64,000 nt of DNA from Agrypnia vestita. Taxonomy: Eukaryota > Arthropoda > Insecta > Trichoptera > Phryganeidae. Below, one piece after another: positions 22,480-34,302 of the stretch (its first letter is position 1; each line of letters starts with the position of its first letter). Both the position numbers and the translations under genes were made by a program. The notes under the pieces are model-generated. The model did not search any database, had not been told where the DNA came from, and saw nothing but the letters and a program-made list of their open reading frames with translations. The stretch is taken from NCBI GenBank assembly GCA_016648135.1, contig JADDOH010010921.1:1-64000 (forward strand), given 5' to 3'.

Positions 22480-22872
22480 AAAGTAACCCATAAAAACCAA
22501 GTGTTTATTATACTCCCTTTTCATTTACTAGTGGAAACTGGTTTGCCGCTTAACCTACGCGTTGGGCTTCGGTCGAGCGACGCTACGAAAGGGAGTAATA
22601 AAAAATTTCCAAAAACCCGAAATTATACTAAAATCAGGTTCCGTGTCTACCAGACGCGTTGAAAAACTTAGTAAGTTGTATGAATAAACCATTAAAAATT
22701 TGAAAAATCCAAAAATTTATTAATTTTTTTAACGAAAATTTGATAGGTAGATCTTCTTGATCATCGCCACGAGTCTGCTTGCTTGGAAGTTTAGCTCGAT
22801 TGGATCACGGGAAAAGGGTTAAAAATCGATCCAAAATTTTTTCGTCAAGCAAGCAGACGCCACGTAAGGGAG
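22480..22872 (-). mobile_element. Nonautonomous element with ACTCCCTTT / AAAGGGAGT ends (copy 1)
   Basis: Family blocks visible here in reverse orientation: CATAAAAACCAAG, TACTCCCTTTT, CCAAAAATTTATTAA, a GATCACGGGAAAAGGGTT block, GCAAGCAGACGCC and AAGGGAGTA. Forward relatives are at 25265-26145 and 44153-44435. TA flanks several of the CTCCC/GGGAG ends. Duplication copy 2 carries it at 31548-31912 with its left part deleted. Confidence 0.55.
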
Positions 22873-23089
22873 TAATGAATTTCATTAAACATCTTCATAT
22901 TATTATTCTACTTGAGCTTAACTATATATTATACTACTCAAGTTCCTTGTGACAGAACCACTCATCGACAGATGAAGTATTTAACTGAACACATTCATAA
23001 AAAATAAAACACTTTAAAGTACAAAATTTATTAATTAATATTTGAATTAATCATGGGGGATAGCTCGAGTCGATCAAGTTAACATTTTT

Positions 23090-23460
23090 TTGCGAGTTTT
23101 CTTCGCACGGCGACGCTTCCCAATTCGAACTCAATCGTACTGTCGAATGCGAATACATTCGCAGCTTGTAGGTATCGCGCTCGCTCGGGTGTCCTGCGCT
23201 TTAGGTGGGTATCAACGGAATTTTATGTAGGAACTGTATATCGGGATGGTAAAGATAAGTAATAAGGATAAGGAACAAAATTCCATGCGCCAAGAGTGGC
23301 GTAGAGTACAGAAAATATCGTGTGCGATGGCTACGGCGGTCGGCGAAAGAGTGGTCGTAGTTAATGGCGACAAGCGCCTAGTAAGCTCGATAGGCTCGAT
23401 GCTTACGGCTAGAGACGCGAGAGGCCTCGACCTCCACAAGTGCACTTCTAAATAATGCTT
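23090..23460. other. GC-rich unassigned segment (also 32125-32495)
   Basis: A CpG-containing, non-AT-rich segment with overlapping short open frames on both strands (69 codons + at 23246-23455, 77 codons - at 23212-23445). Both are identical in the second copy, which is uninformative given the youth of the duplication. No domain or splice border recognised. Confidence 0.3.
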
Positions 23461-23499
23461 AATTTTGCTATTTTATTTTTATGGCAAGTTTCCATATTT

Positions 23500-24360
23500 A
23501 CTCCCTTCTTCTTCTTTGTGTGCCTTATTAGATCCCCCCGACGTTGGCGATCACTTGTAGGATAACCTCTCTGCCTTGCTCTGCCCGGAAAAAATCCTCC
23601 ACCTATCTCATTCCGGTCCACTCTCTGGTGTTGCGCAGTCAGGACGTTTGCCTTCCAACAATTCCCCGTCTTCCTTATATCTTGCCTTCGAGTATTGGTT
23701 GGAGGATTCAATATTTATCCCTGTGTAGCATGTGATCCAGATAAGAGACTTTCGTCACTTCAATCTTCAGAGTAGCTCCCTATTGTCTTCAGCTCTCTGA
23801 AGCAGCTCTGTGTTGCTGACCATTTCGGTCCACGGCATGCGAAACATTCTCCGATGCATCCACATTTCAAATACTTCCAACCAATTCATAACAATAACTT
23901 TCAGAGTCCATGTTTCACAGCCATATAAGACAATTGACCATATATGTCACATTTTATCATCCTCTGCCGAAGTTTTTAGGTTAAGGTTGTCATCGCAAAA
24001 GAAGGCGCTCATTTTATTAAATACAGTACATGCCATCTCCATTCTGCATCTTAATTCAATATCTGGATAAAGAGTTTGCATACTGCAGAGATATTTAAAC
24101 TGTTAACCTTTTCAACATTCGTTTCATTCAAATGCAGGGGTGAACCGGAGTAGTCAAGTCACCCAAATGATATTCATTTGTATGAAACTACGTACTCCCA
24201 TTCCGTAGAATAATAACGAGTACTGATGGCATCTGACCATTCGCATTTGTAGTCTAAAGTAAAGATCACGAATGCTGAAGATATCTTTTATGCGGATAAA
24301 AGGTGTACTAACTTTCTCAATGCAGCATTAGATATTAAATTTCAAAAGGAGAATTTCATA
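23500..24360 (-). pseudogene. LINE RT C-terminus, two overlapping remnants (copy 1)
   Basis: The minus strand reads, from the right, EKVSTPFIRIKDIFSI with RLQMRMVRCHQYSLLFYGMG (24190-24340). It then reads FNKMSAFFCDDNLNLK, WSIVLYGCETWTLKVIVMN, WLEVFEMWMHRRMFRMPWTE and MVSNTELLQR (about 23800-24040), ending with an (AAG)n tail near 23500. The two blocks are the same part of related reverse transcriptases, so two fragments are joined. Frames are broken. Confidence 0.7.
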
Positions 24361-24544
24361 TTTTATTTTTATTGTATCTCAGGTATAAAATGTATCTTTT
24401 TCAATATTATTCCAGCAAAACTGCTTTATACAAAGACTATGGAAAGAATACATATTAGATTTCATTTAACCCTTCCCTGACCGAAGTACTAAAGATCAAC
24501 CAAGCCATTTAAATTTTTAAATACACGAAATACAAAATACGTAT

Positions 24545-24922
24545 TGTCACGAGTCGCGGCTCTGAGAGGCAAATGTAAATGTACTAAAACAATTTAAACA
24601 TTTATTTGTTTACCAAAAGTCACTACATTATACTGTTTCTGAATTCGGACTATTTCATGCTGTTTTATTGCTTCGATCTCTTTCTAGTAAGCTCCGTTCA
24701 ATATTCGCACGTAGAAAAACTTCCTGCCTCGGTATGAAGTTTCTCTATTTATTTATTGGTCACACGGCGTTTCTAATATGGTGTGAGTTAACTGTCATGG
24801 CTAACCCCGTGACGTCCTTTTATTATGGGTAAATATCAATGATATTTCGAGAGACTTGTGGAGCATTGAAGACAATTCTAGGACGTTCCGGAATGTTACG
24901 AATTGTTCGGTTGTACGCATTG
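24545..24922 (-). mobile_element. LTR-like element, antisense (copy 1)
   Basis: On the minus strand the end reads CATTTGCCTCTCAGAGCCGCGACTCGTGACA, split as CATTTGCCTCTCAGAGCC and GCGACTCGTGACA. With the upstream GAACGGAGCTTA and AGTGACTTTTGGTAA blocks it parallels the solo LTR at 48858-49442. ACGTAT occurs immediately on both sides (24539-24544, 24923-24928) and could be a target-site duplication. However, the inner right end is not the expected CA, so the terminus is uncertain. Confidence 0.55.
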
Positions 24923-25264
24923 ACGTATTATAATATAGACACGTTATTCCCATACTAGCCGGCTTTCATATGTAGCAAATATTGCATTGAAAGAGACAAC
25001 CAATCTTATTTCACAAACGCTCTGCGTGTAGACAGAAAAATCAGGTAATTTGAAGTCACGGTGACTAGTAACGATACTCTGTTCTTTTTTCCGCGTAACG
25101 TCGCGCCTGATCACAACGAAGATCCGTTCGATAACGAATGCAAGTAAGGCAATTACCTTACTTTTGAGTTGCCAAGATTTCACGCTTGTAACGTTTCTAC
25201 AGTTTATTATATCATTAGTTGTACGGTTGTTAATATAATATCTCGGGAAAATATATTTTTTTTT

Positions 25265-25859
25265 TATTCCCTTTATATTAACTCTTGGCGTCTGCTTGCT
25301 TGCCGTCAACAAAAACTTTGGATCGATATTTGACCCTTTTCCCGTGATCCAATCAAGCAGACTCGTGGCGACAATCAAGTCAAATTTTCGTTAAAAAAAA
25401 ATAATAATCATAGTATAATTTCGGATTTTTAGAAATTTTATTGGTTTTTTTCAAATTGGAATCATTAGAAAAGTTTGATTAGCAACGGCGCGGCGGCCCG
25501 ATAACGTCGCGGAATATTTTCTAAATTTGAATTACTCCGTCGGTATAATAGGTACATCACTATGACTTTCGAAAATTTACAAAACAATTGGTTCACAGTT
25601 GACAGCAAAACTGGGTTTTTTGGGAAAAATCAAATAATAATTTATTTCTTTTAGTTTCTGCTTAGTTTTGAAGAATTCTACATTACTCAAATCTGATTCT
25701 GACTAAATCATTTGACGCTGGAAATTCATAAGGTACGATATTGATGATAATTGAATCTATCAAAATCTTGACATCTCAAAACATCTGACATTTTAGAAAT
25801 ATATTAAATTTTCTGTAAGTTTAGTGTTATATTATGTTTTTAATTCGTCCTTAATAATT

Positions 25860-25895
<36 letters not shown>

Positions 25896-26145
25896 TTTTT
25901 TTTTTAATTTTGCGCTTCAACAGGCCAAGAAGCCCAATTACATAAGCGAAACATATTACAAAACACCCAGGCTTGAGCAATTCATAAAGATTAATTGTGA
26001 TCTCACCGGGAATCGAACCCGGAACCCTCGGTGTGAGAAGCCAGAGTCATATCCACTGGGCTACGAGGGCCGCAGTTTTATTTTACAAAGAAAGAGAGTA
26101 TAGTAAAAACTTGTTTTTTATGGGTTACTTTTTCTAGAGTACGCT
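25265..26145 (+). mobile_element. ACTCCCTTT-family element interrupted by a SINE (copy 1)
   Basis: Forward orientation: ATTCCCTTTATATTAACTC, GGCGTCTGCTTGCTTGCC, a CCCTTTTCCCGTGATCC block, the body, then AGAGAGTATAGTAAAAACTTG and TTTTATGGGTTACTTTTTCT. It is inverted relative to 22480-22872. The SINE at 25861-26074 interrupts it. The uninterrupted version is at 34303-34960. Confidence 0.55.
25861..26074 (-). mobile_element. tRNA-derived SINE insertion present only in copy 1
   Basis: The insertion is 214 bp on the minus strand. A tRNA-like head (26000-26072) has A-box-like TAGCCCAGTGGATATGACTC and B-box GGGTTCGATTCCCGG. An unrelated body and a poly(A) tail follow, seen as about 30 T at 25861-25890 on the + strand. 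Copy 2 has the intact empty site at 34897. The two T tracts make the exact target duplication ambiguous. Confidence 0.9.
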
Positions 26146-26439
26146 TATCGAACGCAAGCGTTAATTCCAAATAATTAGACCATGTTTTCTGATCTTCTAG
26201 GACCTAGGACTTAACGTCTGCTTGCAATTTGCAGGATCGGGTACTTGCATAGATGATTCATAATATGGCTAATTTCTGGGTTTTCATTGCCTTAAGGATT
26301 TTTTCATTAAATTATTTGGTTATTACTTCGTGGCGCAATTTTTAAATTAAAAATTTGATTTTTATTTAAAATTTGTACTACACTCACAATTTTTTATTTT
26401 TTAAAAAAACATACTTAGTGGATTCATCGCAATATATTC

Positions 26440-27030
26440 TATACTTCTACATTTCAGTTATTAATAACTGTACGCGACACGAAATCGCCGCGTACGTGGG
26501 GAAAAGATTTGAGATTATTGGAAAAAGTGGACTGTATTTTGGTCGAAAAATGAAGGACGTTTCGGCTCACCTTTTTGTGTCGTGGCGTCCCTCGTAGCGA
26601 CATCACTTCACCAAACAACTGTTTCACTTGGTTGGCCACCAACGTTCGTTACTCCCGAAGTTCGGCGATGACGAAATTATAAAATGTACAATCAAAAACG
26701 AGACGAAAAATTGGAGCTTTTTACAAAAGACATGTCGAAACGAGAGGGGGATTGGAAAAGTTGAGGTTAGGATATTTTTCGATAGGGACCAATCAGTGTT
26801 GCCACATAAGAAAAGAACAATATTATTTTGAATCGATTTCTGTGCCAACGTTACGTCACGAATATCGAACAATAACAGTTACAGTTATTAATTACTACTA
26901 CAATTTTAAGAAGAGCAATCCCTTCCATCATCAGATATGGTTAATAACTTACTTAAATACATTATGTATCAATCTATTCGGCAGGGCAGAGAGCCGCGTG
27001 GTGGGGAGGGGATGTTTTTAGTCAAAACTC
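26440..27030. other. Unassigned segment (also 35278-35870)
   Basis: Open frames occur on both strands. The longest in copy 2 (130 codons, 35466-35858) is split in copy 1 by one extra T in a T run near 26826. I recognise no domain, and the length change with no compensation argues against a protein-coding role. Confidence 0.3.
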
Positions 27031-27219
27031 TACGAAAAACAACTACTTTCCGACAATAATATAACTTAATTAATTTCTTTAATTTATTTATTGTAAGGTA
27101 TTGAAACAAAAACTGATATTTTAAACGAAACGTATAGATGTGTACAAATTTGTTTCTCGGCGTTTTGCTGGAGTCGTATCACAGCTTCTTCAGGAAAGTG
27201 TCCTCGCCAACTTTCCAAA

Positions 27220-27403
27220 ATTTGATAGATGTGGTAGTCGATCATAGATGAAATCGGTGAACGTCACATGGGTATAGCCTGACAAGTTGTAAACCCTACA
27301 AACAACCAAAAGACTTCCATAAACACTTTCCCATATAAATAGCTTTGTCTCTGTAAGACATCTATAATATGTCTTGGTTAAAGACGATCCCTCTGGGGAT
27401 CAA
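27220..27403 (+). repeat. Dispersed repeat, GATCACTTAAGCCAGCC family, copy 2
   Basis: Has the family blocks GTGGTAGTCGATCATAG, TGAACGTCACAT, AAGACTTCC and ATAAATAGCTTTGTCTCTGT. It forms the right end of duplication copy 1, and 36058-36242 is its duplicate at the end of copy 2. The duplication's right breakpoint lies within or at the edge of this element. Confidence 0.65.
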
Positions 27404-28264
27404 ATCGATTATGAAAAATTTATTTGCTTCAATATAACTTAAATAAAATGATAAAAACCTTTAAAAAAATAACTTTTTCCAATTTTTGCAATTTTTTTAT
27501 CATTTTATACGACCTGTATTAAAGAGAATGAATTTTTCACAATCGACAAATGTTACTGTAATGATAGGTCAACATTTTGCAAAAAATAAGTAAGAAATAT
27601 TGAAAAAAAAATGCAATCTTTGATATTGCATATCTCCATAACTATTGATAATAGGCCATGGTTGTTTGAACATTTTAAACTCACAACATAGTCAGGAATC
27701 TACCTGCCAAGTTTCTGCTGCTAGCTCTGGCACACCCTGTATTTGAAGTCCTTCTCATGAAATAGTATACATAGAATTCGCAGCTGGTAATGATACATTT
27801 TTGATGTACCCAAATGATACTTCAGAGGCTTCGTGCGGCAGAGGTCATGAGTGAGAAAATTCAAGGAGAATGTTGAATGGGCCATCAAAGCTAAGGGTAC
27901 AAGTACAAATACCTACGTGCATAGAACGTCCAAGATGTAATTAATGTTTTGCCTCCATTCCGCTGTACTTAATAAGGTACGTGTTTTAGAGTCACAAAGG
28001 ACCTCATCTGGAATGTGTGCGAAGATACTGAACACAGCATCCTTTATGAACAAAGACAGGCGTCATTTAGGATGAACAAAGGAGCGGCACCGCATTTATG
28101 ACTCGAGTTGATTTACAGAATACAGGTGCCCTTAGAGATAATTACGATCGACCTTACCAACCCACCTTTAACATAAGTCGGATAACGTCAGGCAAGTGTG
28201 GATGGTTTTACGATGTACGGTGTTACTACTTACGTTAACCAGACAAAACTACTGTCGCGCGATA

Positions 28265-28940
28265 CACGGCGTTGACCTTCGTCTTCTTCTCGTGCCCTGT
28301 CCGTTTACCGGACGTTGGCCATCATGTTGGCTATGCGGACTTTGTTTACTGCGGCCCGGAACAGCTCCACAGCAGACTGGACAAACTCAGGTTTTTCAGC
28401 CATGAAGTCCTCCTTCTTCCAGGGCCCCGACTTTTCCTGCATTATGAGATGCAAGATCTCGTATTTTTCTGGATGTCTCATCACGTGTCCCAGATATTGA
28501 ATTTTTCGTATTTTTATTGTTTTAATAACTTATTTTTCTTTATTCATCCGAGCCATAACATCTTCTTTCGTAACTCTGTCCATCCAGCTTATTTTGCGAA
28601 TTCTTCTGTAGATCCACATCTCGAATGCCTCAAGTCGCCTTATCAGTTCTTCGGTAAGCGTCCATGCTTCCATTCCATAGAATAATACTGAAAACTCGTA
28701 GCATCTGACCATGCGAATTCGTAATCCTAGGTTGAGATCATGACTGCAGAACATCTTTTTCATGCGGATAAAGGTTGCACGAGCTTGCTCTATGCGGCAT
28801 TTGATTTCAACCGAAGGATCCCATCTTTCATTTAAGTTGCAGCCCAAGTATACAATACTTTGTACCTTCTCTAGTTTCGTTCCAGTCATGTAAAGACCTT
28901 GACCTTGGAAACCGCAAATTGCACATAGGTACATCTCGTA
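28265..28940 (-). pseudogene. LINE reverse transcriptase C-terminus (duplication copy 2)
   Basis: Duplicate of the fragment at 19185-19860. It differs by a few missense changes (KNMF to KKMF, CYVFS to CYEFS, ETWIYRRIL to EMWIYRRIR) and an 11-bp deletion in the GRRR block near 28432, which shifts the frame. The same TAA stop (28530-28532) is present, so the element was dead before duplication. Confidence 0.85.
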
Positions 28941-29049
28941 TAACTTGTTGATCTAAAACATTATTAATTACGTTGTTTGATTCTTTTTGAACAAAAATGT
29001 AACGTAAACGTAAATAATGATACTTGAGAATACATAAGTATGTAAGTAC

Positions 29050-29865
29050 ATGTATTCTTCTTGTTATTTCTTATGTACTCATGTATACTTCTGTATCATT
29101 ATTTACTTTACCAGTATACTATACTCATCTCATGTAAAAGGCATTTACCTGTCATATATTTATTTTCATCTTATATTTTCATGTTTATTTAATTATGTTT
29201 GTATCACTGTACCTTTATTTTGTTCAGCCTACATTAATAAATCACGTTTTTTCCGTCATCATGCACCTAGTGACATTGAAGAGGTTTTGTGTGGTCGCCT
29301 CGCCGGATCGCTTACACTTACTTGAGTGTCACTTAAGCGCAGCAAGGCTGACCACCACGCCACCCAGTTTAGCATTAAAATAATTCCGAACTGGGTGGCG
29401 AAAGTGTATGGTCAATATGGGGGCTATGGCTCATAAAACTATACTTAAATTCACTATATTTCTTGATTCTTTTATTTTTATTTTTTCTTAGGGGCGTGAC
29501 TATTGTACTATTATTAACTTGAAATTTTGTGCTCATTTTCATTTCATATACTTTTCTTTCTTTTCACCTTATTTTCTTATGATTCATATTATTTGGGGGC
29601 TTTACTTGTATTTCCTTACATATCTGTATATCACGTATCATGTCTCATTCTATTTCTTATATTGTTTCATATTGTATTGTATTGCATTCATAAGAGTTTC
29701 AGTGGCGTAAGAAAGACGACCACTTTAGCATTTAAAAATGCCGAATCGGGTGGCAAAGGTGTAGGGCCGATATAGGAGCTATTGCTCATAAAACGGTTCG
29801 GGGTATTTGGTGGGTCCCTGTTCACTGTATTTGTTGATTTGCGAAACTCTTTATTCAATTCTTGT
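29050..29865 (-). pseudogene. CR1-like LINE 3' remnant, duplication copy 2, with extra internal unit
   Basis: Matches 19970-20435 but carries about 350 additional bp (near 29240-29595) with a second, diverged version of the TTTAGCATT...GGGTGGC...GGGGGCTATGGCTCAT block (29367-29437). The later version is at 29724-29800. Either copy 2 gained this or copy 1 lost it. Confidence 0.5.
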
Positions 29866-30019
29866 ATGGAGAGAGAAGTAGTTAACGCGGTTACACTTCT
29901 ATGTTCTGAATTTTATTTATAATTTCTTTATAGTAATAAAATATAATGTCTACTCTTACGTCATACTAGGATTATCTATTAAAATATATAATAAAATATT
30001 GAACACCATTGATCCCGTT

Positions 30020-30535
30020 GAAATTTTTTTTTTTTTTATTTATTTAAAGACCATCGACAGGTCAGAATGACCCTAATGGACAATCATTTAGGACAAGGTG
30101 ATTAGTACAGTTATATTTTACTTAAAACATTAATACATTATACAATATAAGTAGAGTACAATATGCGACTACAAGATGAACGAAGTTCACAATCTCCGCA
30201 CGACATAATAGGCATGTAGGCTCCCAGGTCAACCAAGTCAAAAAATGTGTACCCTCATCTATGTGGCAATAAAAAAATTTGTTTAGGTTGATTTCCGAAG
30301 AGTCCGTCTTACACGCTCAAATTATTTTCGGTCAGGAGTGATATAATTTCTCTCTTGAACTGAGGTTGTGTCATGTGAAATATGTCGATGTTGGGGTTAC
30401 ATGACGTGAGCTCGTTGTACTGGTTTAGAATTCTAGGTAGAGGTTAGAAATAACCTACGTTGGTGTTGTAGACCTTTGTGTGGAATAGTGTTTGGGATCT
30501 CAGAGACCGGGCAGGTATATTAATATCTATTTTCG
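30020..30535 (-). pseudogene. LINE 3' end with poly(A), antisense (copy 2)
   Basis: Duplicate of 20598-21100, near identical by eye, with a slightly longer T run and an extra ATTT at its start. Confidence 0.55.
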
Positions 30536-31547
30536 GGAGTATCGAGTCATTCATTCAAGTCAATCAATCAAATATATCAATAAAAGTGGAGATTAAAAAT
30601 GATAGAAATATAGGAAGGAGGATGGAGGGAAATGGGAACAATATTATGGTCTGCATATGAAGAAAGATCAGGGAAAAGGAAGCTCGACTTACCTGCCAAC
30701 GAATATGAATACTTCATGAATACTTACGAGAAGTGTGATGATGAGACTAGATGAATTCGGCAATACAATTTTTCACACACGCACAAAATGCGGGGCGTTA
30801 TCCTCACCCTATGCCTCACCTGGAGGTAGATATTCGGAGATAACTTTAAGCCGGGCGAAAAATGATCTTCTCGTCGAGCTTTTGATTTTGATTTGACAAA
30901 AAAATGAATAGAGGAAAAAGGGGAAAGGGAGATAGGTGACGTAGATGGCAATTTTTCTTTTAAATTAATAAAACGTATAATATTTTATTACAAAGATACC
31001 TTGAAAATAATTATAATACCTTTTTTATGTATGTATATACCTCACCAAAAAGAATTACAATTCTTGTGTGGTGAGGGATAACCACTTACAATCATCTAAT
31101 ATATCAAAAATCTTAATTAATAATACAATACAATAATACAATACAGTCAAGTAAATAATAATGTAGAATAAGTAGTCAAAAGAGACCAAACTTAATCACA
31201 AAAGACAATTCTACAATAAATGAGAACCTATTCGGCTTCACTGGGGGAATTTGCTCACAAGCTGCAGCCGCAAAACATTCACCGTCATGTAAAATAGATT
31301 GAACAAATCAAGTAATTGTACAGGTATCTTCATCGATTCGAGGGAATTTCTCGACAGTATCTCCCATGAACAACAATAAAATATGGATTCGCGAATATTG
31401 TAACGAAACGAATGTCGTAATAGTATGGTGGTGAATAAATCAAAACTATTCGCGCTGCCAATTTCAAAAAAACGTGTTCAATTTATGACCTCACCTTGCG
31501 TAGCTACTGTTTGTACAGTGACTATAGAGAAACACAACACACAGTCA

Positions 31548-31912
31548 GACTCCCTTTTCATTTACTAGTGGAAACTGGTTTGGCGCTTAACCTACGCGTT
31601 GGGCTTCGGTCGAGCGACGCTACGAAAGGGAGTAATAAAAAATTTCCAAAAACCCGAAATTATACTATAATCAGGTTCCGTGTCTACCAGACGCGTTGAA
31701 AAACTTAAGTTGTATGAATAAACCATTAAAAATTTGAAAAATCCAAAAATTTATTAATTTTTTTAACGAAAATTTGATAGGTAGATCTTCTTGATCATCG
31801 CCACGAGTCTGCTTGCTTGGAAGTTTTAGCTCGATTGGATCACGGGAAAAGGGTTAAAAATCGATCCAAAATTTTTTCGTCAAGCAAGCAGACGCCACGT
31901 AAGGGAGTAATG
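31548..31912 (-). mobile_element. ACTCCCTTT-family element, left-deleted (copy 2)
   Basis: Same as 22512-22872. Sequence equivalent to 22187-22511 is absent, so AGTCAG is joined directly to ACTCCCTTTTC. The missing segment includes the CATAAAAACCAAG block that other family members keep, which indicates loss in copy 2 and not gain in copy 1. Confidence 0.6.
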
Positions 31913-32534
31913 AATTTCATTAAACATCTTCATATTATTATTCTACTTGAGCTTAACTATATATTATACTACTCAAGTTCCTTGTGACAGAACCACTCAT
32001 CGACAGATGAAGTATTTAACTGAACACATTCATAAAAAATAAAACACTTTAAAGTACAAAATTTATTAATTAATATTTGAATTAATCATGGGGGATAGCT
32101 CGAGTCGATCAAGTTAACATTTTTTTGCGAGTTTTCTTCGCACGGCGACGCTTCCCAATTCGAACTCAATCGTACTGTCGAATGCGAATACATTCGCAGC
32201 TTGTAGGTATCGCGCTCGCTCGGGTGTCCTGCGCTTTAGGTGGGTATCAACGGAATTTTATGTAGGAACTGTATATCGGGATGGTAAAGATAAGTAATAA
32301 GGATAAGGAACAAAATTCCATGCGCCAAGAGTGGCGTAGAGTACAGAAAATATCGTGTGCGATGGCTACGGCGGTCGGCGAAAGAGTGGTCGTAGTTAAT
32401 GGCGACAAGCGCCTAGTAAGCTCGATAGGCTCGATGCTTACGGCTAGAGACGCGAGAGGCCTCGACCTCCACAAGTGCACTTCTAAATAATGCTTAATTT
32501 TGCTATTTTATTTTTATGGCAAGTTTCCATATTT

Positions 32535-33395
32535 ACTCCCTTCTTCTTCTTTGTGTGCCTTATTAGATCCCCCCGACGTTGGCGATCACTTGTAGGATAA
32601 CCTCTCTGTCTTGTTCTGCCCGGAAAAAATCCTCCACCTATCTCATTCCGGTCCACTCTCTGGTGTTGCGCAGTCAGGACGTTTGCCTTCCAACAATTCC
32701 CCGTCTTCCTTATATCTTGCCTTCGAGTATTGGTTGGAGGATTCAATATTTATCCCTGTGTAGCATGTGATCCAGATAAGAGACTTTCGTCACTTCAATC
32801 TTCAGAGTAGCTCCCTATTGTCTTCAGCTCTCTGAAGCAGCTCTGTGTTGCTGACCATTTCGGTCCACGGCATGCGAAACATTCTCCGATGCATCCACAT
32901 TTCAAATACTTCCAACCAATTCATAACAATAACTTTCAGAGTCCATGTTTCACAGCCATATAAGACAACTGACCATATATGTCACATTTTATCATCCTCT
33001 GCCGAAGTTTTTATGTTAAGGTTGTCATCGCAAAAGAAGGCGCTCATTTTATTAAATACAGCACATGCCATCTCCATTCTGCATCTTAATTCAATATCTG
33101 GATAAAGAGTTTGCATACTGCAGAGATATTTAAACTGTCAACCTTTTCAACATTCATTTCATTCAAATGCAGGGGTGAACCGGAGTAGTCAAGTCACCCA
33201 AATGATATTCATTCGTTATTATTCTACGTACTCCCATTCCGTAGAATAATAACGAGTACTGATGGCATCTGACCATTCGCATTTGTAGTCTAAAGTAAAG
33301 ATCACGAATGCTGAAGATATCTTTTATGCGGATAAAAGGTGTACAAACTTTCTCAATGCAGCATTAGATATTAAATTTCAACAGGAGAATTTTAT
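32535..33395 (-). pseudogene. LINE RT C-terminus, two overlapping remnants (copy 2)
   Basis: Duplicate of 23500-24360 with a few substitutions. One difference near 33210 replaces a short stretch by TTATTATTCTACG, making a small inverted repeat with the CGTAGAATAATAA that follows. Confidence 0.7.
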
Positions 33396-33580
33396 ATTTT
33401 ATTTTTATTGTATCTCAGGTATAAAATGTATCTTTTTCAATATTATTCCAGCAAAACTACTTTATACAAAGACTAAGGAATGAATACATATTATATTTCA
33501 TTTAACCCTTCCCTGACCGAAGTACTACAGATCAACCGAACCATTTAAATTTTTAAATACACGAAATACAAAATACGTAT

Positions 33581-33956
33581 TGTCACGAGTCGCGGCTCTG
33601 AGAGGCAAATGTAAATACTAAAACAATTTAAACATTTATTTGTTTACCAAAAGTCACTACATTATACAGTTTCTGAATTCGGACTATTTCATGCTGTTTT
33701 ATTGCTTCGATCTCTTTCTAGTAAGCTCCGTTCAATATTCGCACATAGAAAAACTTCCTGCCTCGGTATGAAGTTTCTCTATTTATTTATTGGTCACACG
33801 GCGTTTCTAATATGGTGTGAGTTAACTGTCATGGCTAACCCCGTGACGTCCTTTTATTATGGGTAAATATCAATGATATTTCGAGAGACTTGTGGAGCAT
33901 TGAAGACAATTCTAGGACGTTCCGGAATGTTACGAATTGTTCGGTTGTACGCATTG
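33581..33956 (-). mobile_element. LTR-like element, antisense (copy 2)
   Basis: Duplicate of 24545-24922 with the same ACGTAT flanks (33575-33580, 33957-33962). Confidence 0.55.
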
Positions 33957-34302
33957 ACGTATTATAATATAGACACGTTATTCCCATACTAGCCGGCATT
34001 CATATGTAGCAAATATTGCATTGAAAGAGACAACCAATCTTATTTCACAAACGCTCTGCGTGTAGACAGAAAAATCAGGTAATTTGAAGTCACGGTGACT
34101 AGTAACGATACTCTGTTCTTTTTTCCGCGTAACGTCGCGCCTGATCACAACGAAGGTCCGTTCGATAACGAATGCAAGTAAGGCAATTACCTTACTTTTG
34201 AGTTGCCAAGATTTCACGCTCGTAACGTTTCTACAGTTTATTATATCATTAGTTGTACGGTTGTTAATATAATATCTCGGGAAAATATATTTTTCTTTTT
34301 AT

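Larger units (their letters stand above)
18306..27403 (+). repeat. Tandem segmental duplication, copy 1
   Basis: The 9,098-bp unit is directly followed by a near-identical copy. Copy 1 starts ATCGATTATGAAAAATTTAT inside the foldback MITE and ends CTGGGGATCAA. Relative to copy 2 it has an extra SINE (25861-26074), 325 bp at 22187-22511 and about 59 bp near 21680. It lacks about 350 bp that copy 2 has near 29240-29595. Substitutions are sparse by eye. Confidence 0.95.

Noticed and set aside
25981..26073. tRNA gene on the minus strand
   Set aside because: A and B boxes are present, but no proper acceptor stem, and it heads a poly(A)-tailed insertion absent from the duplicate, so it is a SINE.
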